The notes under the pieces are model-generated. The model had not been told where the DNA came from and ran no database searches. It saw only the letters and a list, made by a program, of their open reading frames with translations. 24,473 bases of DNA, taken from NCBI GenBank assembly GCA_002395605.1, contig DGXO01000055.1, forward strand, positions 14,653-39,125, in the 5' to 3' direction. This document shows, in pieces, positions 7,105 through 13,699 of this stretch. Source of the stretch: Bacteroidales bacterium UBA4230 (GTDB lineage Bacteria > Bacteroidota > Bacteroidia > Bacteroidales > UBA932). Each line of letters starts with the position of its first letter. Position 1 is the first letter of the stretch. The translations under genes and the position numbers were made by a program.

Positions 7105-7836
7105 ATGATGACAGACAAACAATTCAATAAGTGGTTCAGCGCCATACTGATGGGGCTGATGGTGGTGGTGATAGTGATTACCACAGTGTTCAAGCTAAAC
7201 CAGCCGGACGCCAGGGCGCTGATGCTCATCATTGCCGCGCTTGGCTCCGTAATGGGCGTGGCGTCAACGGTGCTGTCGGCCAACGGCATCATCTGGACCT
7301 TCATCTTCGGCATCCTGGATGTCACCTTCTGCTGTATAGTTGCCGCCGACAACCAGATCTGGGGCAACTTTGCCCTGCACCTTTTCTACTTCCTTCCCAT
7401 GCAGTTTGTGGGAATATGGCAGTGGAAAAAACGCGGGGCCCAGGGCTCCAAATCCGAGGTCAAGGCCAGGCGCTTTACCGGAAAGCAGTGGCTTATAATG
7501 GTAGCGTCTGTCCTTGCCGGGCTTGCCGCCGTGTACTATATCCTGGTTCAGATCAAGCTCCGTACGGTGGGGGCCGATTTCGACCGCGCGCAGGTGTTCT
7601 TCGACGCCGCCGTCACCACCTTCAACATTGCCGGCCAGATCCTGATGTCCCTTGCCTTCTATGAGCAGTGGTACCTGTGGATACTAGTAAACATTTCCTC
7701 CATATTCCTGTGGGGCGGCACAATGCTGTCATCGGCCGCCTCCAGCTATACGGTGGTGATGTTCATCAAATACTGCTTCTACCTGGTCAACTCCATTAAC
7801 GGTCTGCGTATATGGTATAAACTCAGTAAACAATGA
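7105..7836 (+). CDS. pnuC: PnuC-family vitamin B3 transporter
   Basis: PnuC proteins carry nicotinamide riboside across the inner membrane for NAD synthesis; relatives carry other vitamins such as thiamine. The 243 residues contain about seven hydrophobic helices. Family features are ANGIIWTFIFGILDV near residue 59, the LPMQFVGIWQWKKRG segment at 97-111, and the aromatic helix YEQWYLWILVNISSI near 186-200. Start codons at 7105 and 7108 are equally possible. No riboswitch or partner enzyme gene is adjacent, so the exact vitamin is not shown by context. The gene is bracketed by two identical repeats. Confidence 0.88.
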   Translation: MMTDKQFNKWFSAILMGLMVVVIVITTVFKLNQPDARALMLIIAALGSVMGVASTVLSANGIIWTFIFGILDVTFCCIVAADNQIWGNFALHLFYFLPMQFVGIWQWKKRGAQGSKSEVKARRFTGKQWLIMVASVLAGLAAVYYILVQIKLRTVGADFDRAQVFFDAAVTTFNIAGQILMSLAFYEQWYLWILVNISSIFLWGGTMLSSAASSYTVVMFIKYCFYLVNSINGLRIWYKLSKQ

Positions 7837-7864
7837 GATTTCTCGACTTCGCTCGAAATGACAG
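7832..7864 (-). repeat. Palindromic intergenic repeat, copy B
   Basis: Identical over 33 nt to copy A (7072-7104) and placed in the same way: it starts with the AA before the TGA stop codon, here that of pnuC. Confidence 0.9.
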
Positions 7865-7915
7865 TATTGTCATCTCGACCGAGCGAAGCGAGCGGAGAGA
7901 TCTCATGCTTTTTGC
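7835..7915 (+). terminator. Possible terminator built from repeats B and C
   Basis: Copies B and C form an imperfect long hairpin: GAGAT (7835-7839) pairs with ATCTC (7900-7904), and the tip is ATGACA-GTAT-TGTCAT (7858-7873). A short T-run follows at 7909-7913. It is placed at the end of the pnuC unit and just before the acpP promoter. Termination is inferred; it may instead protect the mRNA 3' end. Confidence 0.45.
7869..7905 (+). repeat. Palindromic intergenic repeat, copy C (variant, inverted)
   Basis: GTCATCTCGACC, GAGCGAAGCGAGC, GGAGAGATCTC is a longer variant of the same family, in the opposite orientation to copy B and 4 nt away from it. Confidence 0.8.
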
Positions 7916-7941
7916 ATTTAAAAGAATTTTTACTAAATTTG
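7911..7941 (+). promoter_or_regulatory. acpP promoter
   Basis: TTTG at 7911-7914, 19 nt, TAAATTTG at 7934-7941: an exact Bacteroidota consensus. It predicts a 5' leader of roughly 55 nt before acpP. Confidence 0.85.
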
Positions 7942-8002
7942 CACGTTATTACGCAATTGACTAAGAATAAAAAACGTAAATAAACTTAAAACCTAGTGTA
8001 TT

Positions 8003-8245
8003 ATGACAAAGGAAGAAATCGTAAAGCAGGTCACTGATATCATCGTTGACAAGCTTGGCGTGGAAGAAAGCGCAGTCACTGAAAGCGCAAGCTTTACCAA
8101 TGACCTTGGTGCAGATTCCCTTGACACCGTAGAACTCCTTATGGAATTCGAGCGCGTATTCGGAATCAAGATTCCCGATGAGGAAACAAGCGGCATCGCC
8201 ACCGTTGGTGACGCCATCGCAAAGGTAGCGGAGAAGCTCGGCTAA
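8003..8245 (+). CDS. acpP: Acyl carrier protein
   Basis: ACP carries growing fatty acyl chains on a phosphopantetheine arm and also donates acyl groups for lipid A and phospholipids. The 80-residue acidic protein has the DSL attachment motif with Ser39 (LGADSLDTVELLMEFE), followed by the usual helix III region FGIKIPDEE. It has its own consensus promoter and is followed at once by a terminator, so it should be monocistronic. In many Bacteroidetes fabF follows acpP; here it does not. Confidence 0.98.
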   Translation: MTKEEIVKQVTDIIVDKLGVEESAVTESASFTNDLGADSLDTVELLMEFERVFGIKIPDEETSGIATVGDAIAKVAEKLG

Positions 8246-8263
8246 TCCAAAACCCTTTAAAAT

Positions 8264-8297
8264 AAAAGAGGCTGACCGTTTGGTCAGTCTCTTTTTT
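8264..8297. terminator. Bidirectional intrinsic terminator between acpP and the DUF4270 gene
   Basis: AAAGAGGCTGACC, loop GTTT, GGTCAGTCTCTTT forms a stem of about 12 bp with one G-U pair, with T-tracts on both strands. It ends acpP on one strand and the convergent DUF4270 gene on the other, whose TAA stop (8298-8296) lies in the T-tract. Confidence 0.9.
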
Positions 8298-9963
8298 ATT
8301 TTCCGGGGAATGCGTATGTGACCCTGAATACAGGAGGCCTTGAGGCCGAAGGACCGTTTAGCACGGCCTTGTAGTAGCGGTCTGTGTCCAGTTCCTGACT
8401 GGTTGTGTAGGTTTGCTGGGAAGAAGCCGCCATCATCTGGGCCAGCATCATGTAGTTGTAGTAGTTGTTGTATCCGTAACCACCATAGCCGCCATACCCG
8501 CCGTAACCGTAACCGCCGTATCCGCCGTAACCACCGCCATAAAGGCTATTGTAGTAGCTGGCATAAAGGAGGTTCTGGTAGTAACTGTTGTCCATCATTG
8601 AACCATTGGCTTCGGCCACCACTTTTGTGTGTATGGTAAGGAGCCAGATATCGGCATTGGTGGCTGTGTCAAGGTCTTTGCGCTTGAGGAGTTCCTGCAG
8701 GTGATAGGTGATGTCCGGGGAGTACATGAGGTTGGAGCGGTCTATGTCGCCTTGGTCCTCCGTGCTCACGGAAGCATCTGTAAGGCCGGCGAAGGTGATG
8801 GTCTCAACGCCGTCGGTGGATTTGACGGAAGTGCGGATTGTGGGGCTGAGCACGGACGGGAAATACTTCATGTCCATGTAGTCCTGGGGCTGCTCGTAGG
8901 GGAGCTCTATGGTGGCCTTCACTATAATGGCTTTTTCGGGGTCCCCGCCGTTGGCCCTGATGGCCTCCACGGTTTTTTCCTGAAGCTCCTTTGCGCTGAT
9001 GACAGGCTTGAGCCCGGTGCCGCCTTCCACATAGATGTTCCCGGACGGGGTGGTTTCGGCGGTTGAGTGGTAGGTGCGGTTGAAGCAGTACTGGTAGAAC
9101 TTGGTATTGTTCTGTATGGACAATGCTTCATTTGCGAATTCGGGCTCTCCGGGGATGAGAAGGAAGGTGGAATCCTTGCGCACGCCTTTCCATTCAGAAT
9201 TCACCTTGAGCAGCGCCACGTTGCTGTTGCGGGTGTAGTAACTGTTGGAAACTGAAAGGCAGGAGAAGTTGAACATGTTGATTCGGCCTCCGTTGCCTTC
9301 CGGGATGTCGGTTTCAATGTATATGCCGGGAAGTTTCTTCACATAGTCTTTGTAAAGGTCCTCGGGATCGTCTTCATCCCTTTGCTTGAACACCGGTCCC
9401 ATCTCCTTGATGGCGTCTACGTATTTTTGGGCGAACTCCGTGGTGAAGTAGAAGTCCAGGGCCCCCGTGCCGTCAATGACCGGAATTCCCTTTGTGATGG
9501 TTTTGGTGCCGTGAGGGATGTCCTGGGCCGCAACGGTGTTCCCCCTGTCCAGGGAGTCCGTGAGCTCATAGACGTAGACATTCTGGAAAATGCCCTTCTG
9601 GGAGTCCTGTGCGCAGGAAATGGAATCCAGCGCAAAGTAAATGTCCATGGACACGGCTTTGGGGTTGGTTCCAAGGTCCAGGGTGTCAAGTGCGGGAATG
9701 AGCGGGAATGCCGCGGCCCTTGTGGTAAGGCCGAAGGTGTCGTCCCGGATGGCTCCGATGGTAAGATGGGAATCCGAGTATCCGGAAAGGTCACTGGAGA
9801 GTTTCATCTTGATCTCCGTGAGCGGGAACTCCTGGGTGTAGGTGTCGTATATAAGGCTCTTGTCAATGAGGCCTTTACCAAGGCTGCCGTCCACCTTTAC
9901 GCATGAGCCCAGGCCGAAGCCTGCGGCAAGAAGGATGACGGCGGCGACTATGCTTTTTTTCAT
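8296..9963 (-). CDS. DUF4270 family lipoprotein with Gly-Tyr-rich segment
   Basis: This is a 555-residue exported protein of unknown function. It has a signal peptide and a lipobox with Cys21 (GLGSC), so it is probably anchored to a membrane. The body (about 25-460), with its DDTFGLTTRAAAF segment, matches my recollection of DUF4270, a Bacteroidota family typically placed beside a glycogen/starch synthase-like gene. Residues about 471-505 are low complexity, almost only Gly, Tyr and Asn (YGGYGGYGYGGYGG then YNNYYNYMM), followed by a Met/Ser/Gln-rich stretch. The start overlaps the stop of the upstream glycosyltransferase-like gene by 4 nt (ATGA), so the two are translationally coupled. Outer-membrane or surface location is inference. 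Confidence 0.85.
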   Translation of the reverse strand: MKKSIVAAVILLAAGFGLGSCVKVDGSLGKGLIDKSLIYDTYTQEFPLTEIKMKLSSDLSGYSDSHLTIGAIRDDTFGLTTRAAAFPLIPALDTLDLGTNPKAVSMDIYFALDSISCAQDSQKGIFQNVYVYELTDSLDRGNTVAAQDIPHGTKTITKGIPVIDGTGALDFYFTTEFAQKYVDAIKEMGPVFKQRDEDDPEDLYKDYVKKLPGIYIETDIPEGNGGRINMFNFSCLSVSNSYYTRNSNVALLKVNSEWKGVRKDSTFLLIPGEPEFANEALSIQNNTKFYQYCFNRTYHSTAETTPSGNIYVEGGTGLKPVISAKELQEKTVEAIRANGGDPEKAIIVKATIELPYEQPQDYMDMKYFPSVLSPTIRTSVKSTDGVETITFAGLTDASVSTEDQGDIDRSNLMYSPDITYHLQELLKRKDLDTATNADIWLLTIHTKVVAEANGSMMDNSYYQNLLYASYYNSLYGGGYGGYGGYGYGGYGGYGGYGYNNYYNYMMLAQMMAASSQQTYTTSQELDTDRYYKAVLNGPSASRPPVFRVTYAFPGK

Positions 9964-10787
9964 TTCAGGATTTGGTCGTAAAATGCGTTGTACTTGTCTG
10001 CGTAGGCATCTGAGGCGTACATCTCTTTTTGGTACTCCAGAACCGGGACGCCAAGCGTGCCCACGTGGCTCACGAGTTCCGGGTTCACATCCGGGCTGCC
10101 CAGGATGATGCCGTCTGAATACTGCGCAGCAAGTTTTGCAAGTTCTATGCCTGACGGGGTTTCCGTAAGAATGTCCACGTCTTTGGGTTTGACTCCGCCG
10201 AAGAGGATGGCTTTGTCGAGGCCGGGAGCGAAAGATTCCGTGGGGGTGTCTTCAAACAGCGACAACACCACTTTTGCGCCTGTAAAAATGGGATCGTCTC
10301 TGTAAGCTTTGCTGAGGTACAGCGGCAGCACGTGGGAAATCCAGCCGGAGCAGTGGATGATGTCCGGTGCCCAGCGGAGTTTCTTGACGGTTTCAAGCAC
10401 GCCCCTTGCAAAGAAAATGGCTCTTTCGCCGTTGTCCGGGAAGAACTTTCCGTGGTCGTCGTGGTAAACGGCCTTGCGGCGGAAGTAGTCCTCGTTGTCA
10501 ATGAAATACACCTGGATCCTGGCTGCCGAAATAGACGCCACCTTGATTACGAGGGGGCGGTCTACGTCCGATATGATAATGTTCATTCCGGACAGCCTGA
10601 TAACCTCATGGAGCTGGTTTTTGCGCTCGTTGATGCATCCGTAGCGCGGCATGAACGCACGGATTTCATTTTTGCGCTCCTGGATGGCCTGGGGAAGTTC
10701 TCGGCAGAGGTTAGAAATGTGACCTTCCGGCAGATATGGGAACATCTCGGAATTCACAAACAGTATCTTCTTTGCGGAATCAGCCAT
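9960..10787 (-). CDS. Half-length GT5-like protein (glycogen/starch synthase N-terminal domain)
   Basis: The 275 residues correspond to the N-terminal Rossmann half of GT5 glycogen synthases only; the C-terminal half, which completes the nucleotide-sugar site, is absent. Similarity is visible at the opening KKILFVNSEMFPY, at EIRAFMPRYG (46-50 region), at FPDNGERAIFFARG near 116-129 and at PDIIHCSGW near 141-149. The ADP-glucose motif Lys-x-Gly-Gly-Leu is replaced by Pro-Glu-Gly-His-Ile (residues 20-24), so ordinary glycogen synthase activity is unlikely. There is no signal peptide, so it should be cytoplasmic. It is first in a two-gene unit with the DUF4270 lipoprotein. The gene looks intact rather than truncated. 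Confidence 0.85.
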   Translation of the reverse strand: MADSAKKILFVNSEMFPYLPEGHISNLCRELPQAIQERKNEIRAFMPRYGCINERKNQLHEVIRLSGMNIIISDVDRPLVIKVASISAARIQVYFIDNEDYFRRKAVYHDDHGKFFPDNGERAIFFARGVLETVKKLRWAPDIIHCSGWISHVLPLYLSKAYRDDPIFTGAKVVLSLFEDTPTESFAPGLDKAILFGGVKPKDVDILTETPSGIELAKLAAQYSDGIILGSPDVNPELVSHVGTLGVPVLEYQKEMYASDAYADKYNAFYDQILK

Positions 10788-10807
10788 TGTAACAATCTTT
10801 TAACTCA

Positions 10808-10815
10808 CAAAGTTA
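10808..10815 (-). promoter_or_regulatory. Putative -7 element for the GT5-like/DUF4270 unit
   Basis: On the minus strand this reads TAACTTTG, an exact -7 box, 20 nt before the GT5-like ATG. No TTTG is present at the -33 position, so the promoter is incomplete or activated. Confidence 0.5.
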
Positions 10816-10824
10816 CTAATTTTT

Positions 10825-10856
10825 TTTGACTTTTTCCGTGGTTTGGTGTAACTTTG
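10825..10856 (+). promoter_or_regulatory. ftsX promoter
   Basis: TTTG at 10825-10828, 20 nt, TAACTTTG at 10849-10856. The ftsX ATG is 19 nt after the -7 box, giving a short leader. It lies in the 88-nt divergent region shared with the GT5-like gene. Confidence 0.8.
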
Positions 10857-10875
10857 GGCCGAAATTAGGCTCATT

Positions 10876-11760
10876 ATGGCTGGATACAAGAGTAACGTAG
10901 CAATGCGCAGGCGCCTTGTCAGCGCATGGATTTCAACGGTTATCAGTCTTTCGCTGGTGCTGCTCCTGGTTGGCGTAGGCACCATACTTCTTGTAAACGC
11001 CAGGGCCGTGTCGGACTATTTCAAGGAGAACATGCAGGTGTCGGTGCTTCTGAGGGAGCAGGTCTCGGAGGAAGACGGCCTTGCCTACGAATCCAAGATT
11101 TCGGCCCTTCCGGGAGTTCGTTCCACCCGCTTTGTGTCAAGGGAGGAAGGCGTGGAGGAAATGTCGGCCCTCCTTGGCCGTGATTTCCTGGATGTCTTTG
11201 AAACTGCGCCGGTTCCCATCTCCATAGATGTGAATTTGAATGCCGAATATGTCCAGTCCGACTCCCTCAAGATGATGAAGGAAATCCTGTCCGAGTCCCC
11301 ACTGGTGGAGGAAGTCAATTACCAGACATCGCTGGTAGACGCCCTAAACGCCAACCTGGCCAAAATTTCAATAGGCCTGGCGGTGCTTGTGGGGCTGCTT
11401 CTGTTCATCTCCTTCGTGCTTATTTCAAACGTGGTGCGCCTGGAACTGTTCTCAAGGCGTTTCTCCATTCACACCATGCACCTTGTGGGTGCCACAAAAG
11501 GCTATATCCGCGCTCCGTTTGTGGGCCGTGCGGCCCTTCAGGGGCTGTTTGCGGCGCTGCTTGCCATCCTCCTTCTTGTGGGGATGCTGTTTGTGCTCAA
11601 AGGCGAATTCGCGCAGATGTTCTCCATATTCACTCTGGATACCCTCCTCATAACCATGGGGGTTATGGTAACCGCCGGCGTACTTATCTGCGCAATAAGC
11701 ACGTTCTTCGTGGTGGGCCGCCTGGTGGGCTACAACAGAGACCAACTCTACGCATACTGA
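10876..11760 (+). CDS. ftsX: FtsX-like cell division permease
   Basis: FtsX is the membrane partner of the ATPase FtsE and controls peptidoglycan hydrolases at division. The 294 residues show the standard topology: a basic cytoplasmic N-terminus, membrane helix about 17-41, a periplasmic domain about 45-160 (containing SVLLREQVSEEDG), then three helices near 166-187, 219-241 and 256-281. The cytoplasmic coupling segment HTMHLVGATKGYIRAPFV after helix 2 is the family signature. ftsE is not adjacent. The gene leads a rightward envelope unit; DUF3098 follows after 3 nt. Confidence 0.93.
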   Translation: MAGYKSNVAMRRRLVSAWISTVISLSLVLLLVGVGTILLVNARAVSDYFKENMQVSVLLREQVSEEDGLAYESKISALPGVRSTRFVSREEGVEEMSALLGRDFLDVFETAPVPISIDVNLNAEYVQSDSLKMMKEILSESPLVEEVNYQTSLVDALNANLAKISIGLAVLVGLLLFISFVLISNVVRLELFSRRFSIHTMHLVGATKGYIRAPFVGRAALQGLFAALLAILLLVGMLFVLKGEFAQMFSIFTLDTLLITMGVMVTAGVLICAISTFFVVGRLVGYNRDQLYAY

Positions 11761-11763
11761 TTT

Positions 11764-11994
11764 ATGGACAATAAAGACAAGATGGCCACTTCGGCCAAAG
11801 GACTTAAACTGATGATAGCGGGGCTTCTTGTGATGGCCTCCGGCTTTCTTCTTCTTAGCGGGGGGGGCTCAGACGACCCCCAGGTGTTCAACTACGCAAT
11901 GTTCGACTTCCGCCGTCTGGTTGCCGCGCCGCTGGTGATAGTGGCCGGAATAGTTCTGGAAGTCATTGCAATAATGGGAAAATTTGACAAATAA
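11764..11994 (+). CDS. DUF3098 family small membrane protein
   Basis: This is a 76-residue protein with two hydrophobic helices (about 14-33 and 51-70) joined by a short loop containing FNYAMFDFRRLVAAPLVI, which resembles the DUF3098 signature as I remember it. Its function is unknown. It starts 3 nt after the ftsX stop and stands between ftsX and uppP, an order I recall from other Bacteroidetes, so a role in the division or wall-lipid machinery is a reasonable guess. A copy of the intergenic repeat begins 2 nt after its stop. Confidence 0.82.
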   Translation: MDNKDKMATSAKGLKLMIAGLLVMASGFLLLSGGGSDDPQVFNYAMFDFRRLVAAPLVIVAGIVLEVIAIMGKFDK

Positions 11995-11996
11995 TT

Positions 11997-12024
11997 GTCA
12001 TTCTGAGCGAAGCGAAGAATCTCA
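11997..12024 (+). repeat. Palindromic intergenic repeat, copy D
   Basis: GTCATTCTGAGCGAAGCG then AAGAATCTCA, a close relative of copies A-C. It fills most of the 43-nt gap between the DUF3098 gene and uppP. Confidence 0.8.
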
Positions 12025-12037
12025 AAAAGAATAATAT

Positions 12038-12856
12038 ATGGATTGGTGGCAGGCAATTATCCTTGGCATAGTACAAGGCCTTACTGAATTCCTTCCGGTG
12101 TCCTCCAGCGGACACCTCATGATATTCAAGGAAATCCTTGGAGCAGACTCCGAGGGCTTCCTGGATTTTACGGTGGCGGTGCATTTTGCAACCGTAATTG
12201 CAACGCTGGTGGTGTTCTGGAGCGTTATCGTGAATCTCGTGAAGGGATTTTTCAAGTTTAAATACAACGACGAAACAGACTACATCTGCAAGATTCTGGT
12301 CTCCCTTGTCCCGGTTGCCCTGGTGGGCTTCCTTTTCAAGGACCAGGTAGACGCCCTGTTCGGCGGTTCCCTCAAGAACGTAGCCGTCGGCCTTTGCATT
12401 ACTGCGGCCCTCCTTTGGGTCTCCGACAGCGCCGGAAAGCGCTTCAGGGTGCCTGTGGCAAAGGATACCCGTAACGGCATTTCCTACTGGCAGGCGTTTG
12501 TGGTGGGCCTGGCGCAGGCTTTCGCCGTAGCGCCCGGCATCTCCCGCAGCGGCAGCACCATAGCAACCGGCCTTATCTGCGGCGTAAAGCGCGAGGCCAT
12601 GGCACAGTTCTCCTTCCTCATGGTGCTCATTCCCATCATCGGGGAGCAGACCCTGGACCTTCTGAAAGTTGCCATGGGCTCCGAGACCTTCGGCACAGGG
12701 GTGGGTTCGCTGCCCCTTGTCCTTGGTTTTATTTCGGCCTTTTTGAGCGGCCTTTTCGCCTGCAAGGTTATGATAGCCATTGTGAAAAGGGCTAAGCTCC
12801 TGTGGTTTGCGCTGTACTGCCTTGTGGTGGCGGCCCTCATATTCATCCTCGCCTAA
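12038..12856 (+). CDS. uppP: Undecaprenyl-diphosphate phosphatase
   Basis: UppP (BacA) dephosphorylates undecaprenyl diphosphate in the inner membrane, recycling the lipid carrier for peptidoglycan and surface glycans; overexpression gives bacitracin resistance. The 272 residues and multiple helices fit the family. The two active-site motifs are present: QGLTEFLPVSSSGHL (Gln13, Glu17, His26) and PGISRSGSTI (166-175, Arg170). The stop overlaps the lpxH start by one base (TAATG), indicating coupled translation. Confidence 0.97.
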   Translation: MDWWQAIILGIVQGLTEFLPVSSSGHLMIFKEILGADSEGFLDFTVAVHFATVIATLVVFWSVIVNLVKGFFKFKYNDETDYICKILVSLVPVALVGFLFKDQVDALFGGSLKNVAVGLCITAALLWVSDSAGKRFRVPVAKDTRNGISYWQAFVVGLAQAFAVAPGISRSGSTIATGLICGVKREAMAQFSFLMVLIPIIGEQTLDLLKVAMGSETFGTGVGSLPLVLGFISAFLSGLFACKVMIAIVKRAKLLWFALYCLVVAALIFILA

Positions 12857-13584
12857 TGAGAAGCCTCACTTATTTTGTCTCGGACGTCCATCTGGGGCTT
12901 CGCCTTCCGGAGGCTCCGGAGCGCGAAAAACGCTTTGTGGAGTTCCTGAGAGGCATTCCCGCAGAGCGCACGGAGTCCCTGTACATGCTTGGTGACATCT
13001 GGGATTTCTGGTATGAGTACAAGGACGTTGTGCCGAAGGGCTATGCGCAGGTTTTTGCGGCGCTCCTGGACCTTATGGATGCCGGCGTGAAGGTTTATTT
13101 CATTGAGGGCAACCACGACCAGTGGAGCTACGGCTATTTCTCGGAGCTTGGCATGATATGCCCCAAGGCTCAGCCTTATTACACGGAGATTGGCGGGAAG
13201 CGCTTCTGCCTTGGCCACGGGGACATGCTCGGGAACGGCAACAAGAAGTACAAGCGCATCCAGTGGATGTTCCACAACAAGCTTTTCCGCGCCATGTTTT
13301 CGGCCCTCCATCCCCGCATAGGCATAGGCTGGGGCAAAACCTGGAGCCGCCAGTCCCGCACCCACAAGCCCGTTCCCAAATACGTGTTCAAAGGCCAGTC
13401 CGAGCCCCTGTACCAGTGGTGCAGCGCCTGCCCGGAGAAGGTGGACTACTTCATCTTCGGCCACTATCACACCTTCTGGGATACCCCGGTAGGGAATTCC
13501 CGCCTCCTTGTGATGGCCGACTGGAAAGAGCCCAACTGGCTTGTCTTCGATGCCGAAACGGGTGAGCTCAGCGCCCGTCCGTAA
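12856..13584 (+). CDS. lpxH: UDP-2,3-diacylglucosamine diphosphatase (LpxH family)
   Basis: LpxH hydrolyses UDP-2,3-diacylglucosamine to lipid X and UMP, the fourth step of lipid A synthesis, at the inner membrane. The 242 residues form a calcineurin-like metallophosphoesterase with every metal motif: DVH (Asp10, His12), GDIWD (Asp47, Asp50), GNHD (86-88), GHGD (His121) and GHYH (His203, His205). The insertion between GHGD and GHYH containing WSRQSRTHK resembles the LpxH cap. The start is the ATG overlapping the uppP stop; a longer frame from 12802 would read into uppP and is rejected. LpxH versus a sister phosphoesterase is not proven. Confidence 0.87.
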   Translation: MRSLTYFVSDVHLGLRLPEAPEREKRFVEFLRGIPAERTESLYMLGDIWDFWYEYKDVVPKGYAQVFAALLDLMDAGVKVYFIEGNHDQWSYGYFSELGMICPKAQPYYTEIGGKRFCLGHGDMLGNGNKKYKRIQWMFHNKLFRAMFSALHPRIGIGWGKTWSRQSRTHKPVPKYVFKGQSEPLYQWCSACPEKVDYFIFGHYHTFWDTPVGNSRLLVMADWKEPNWLVFDAETGELSARP

Positions 13585-13591
13585 GGCTTCT

Positions 13592-13663
13592 GTCATTTCC
13601 GGCGGAGCCTCCTGTCATTTCGAGCTACACTTTTTGTCATTTCGAGCGAAGCCGAGAAATCTC
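13592..13663 (+). repeat. Tandem array of the intergenic repeat (two partial, one full copy)
   Basis: GTCATTT recurs at 13592, 13614 and 13636, exactly 22 nt apart. The third continues as a full copy (CGAGCGAAGCCGAGAAATCTC); the first two diverge after a few bases. They occupy most of the 115-nt lpxH to DUF4294 gap. Confidence 0.8.
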
Positions 13664-13665
13664 CT

Positions 13666-13697
13666 TTTGGCAAACTATTTGCAAAACACTACCTTTG
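13666..13697 (+). promoter_or_regulatory. Promoter of the DUF4294 gene
   Basis: TTTG at 13666-13669, 20 nt, TACCTTTG at 13690-13697. The -7 box ends only 2 nt before the ATG at 13700, which predicts a leaderless or near-leaderless mRNA. Confidence 0.65.
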
Positions 13698-13699
13698 CC

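Noticed and set aside
6897..7367. Minus-strand frames containing HFERSREISF or FRAKSRN peptides
   Set aside because: These are translations of the palindromic intergenic repeat, a common source of false proteins in Bacteroidota.
7837..8002. CRISPR-like or small RNA locus from repeats before acpP
   Set aside because: Only two dissimilar inverted copies, no regular spacers; better explained as repeat elements plus the acpP promoter and leader.
12802..12855. Longer start for lpxH
   Set aside because: The added residues come from the uppP frame in another phase; the TAATG overlap start gives the family N-terminus.
13541..13699. Longer start for the DUF4294 gene, including a SFRAKPRN peptide
   Set aside because: It translates the lpxH end and the intergenic repeat; the signal peptide begins at 13700.
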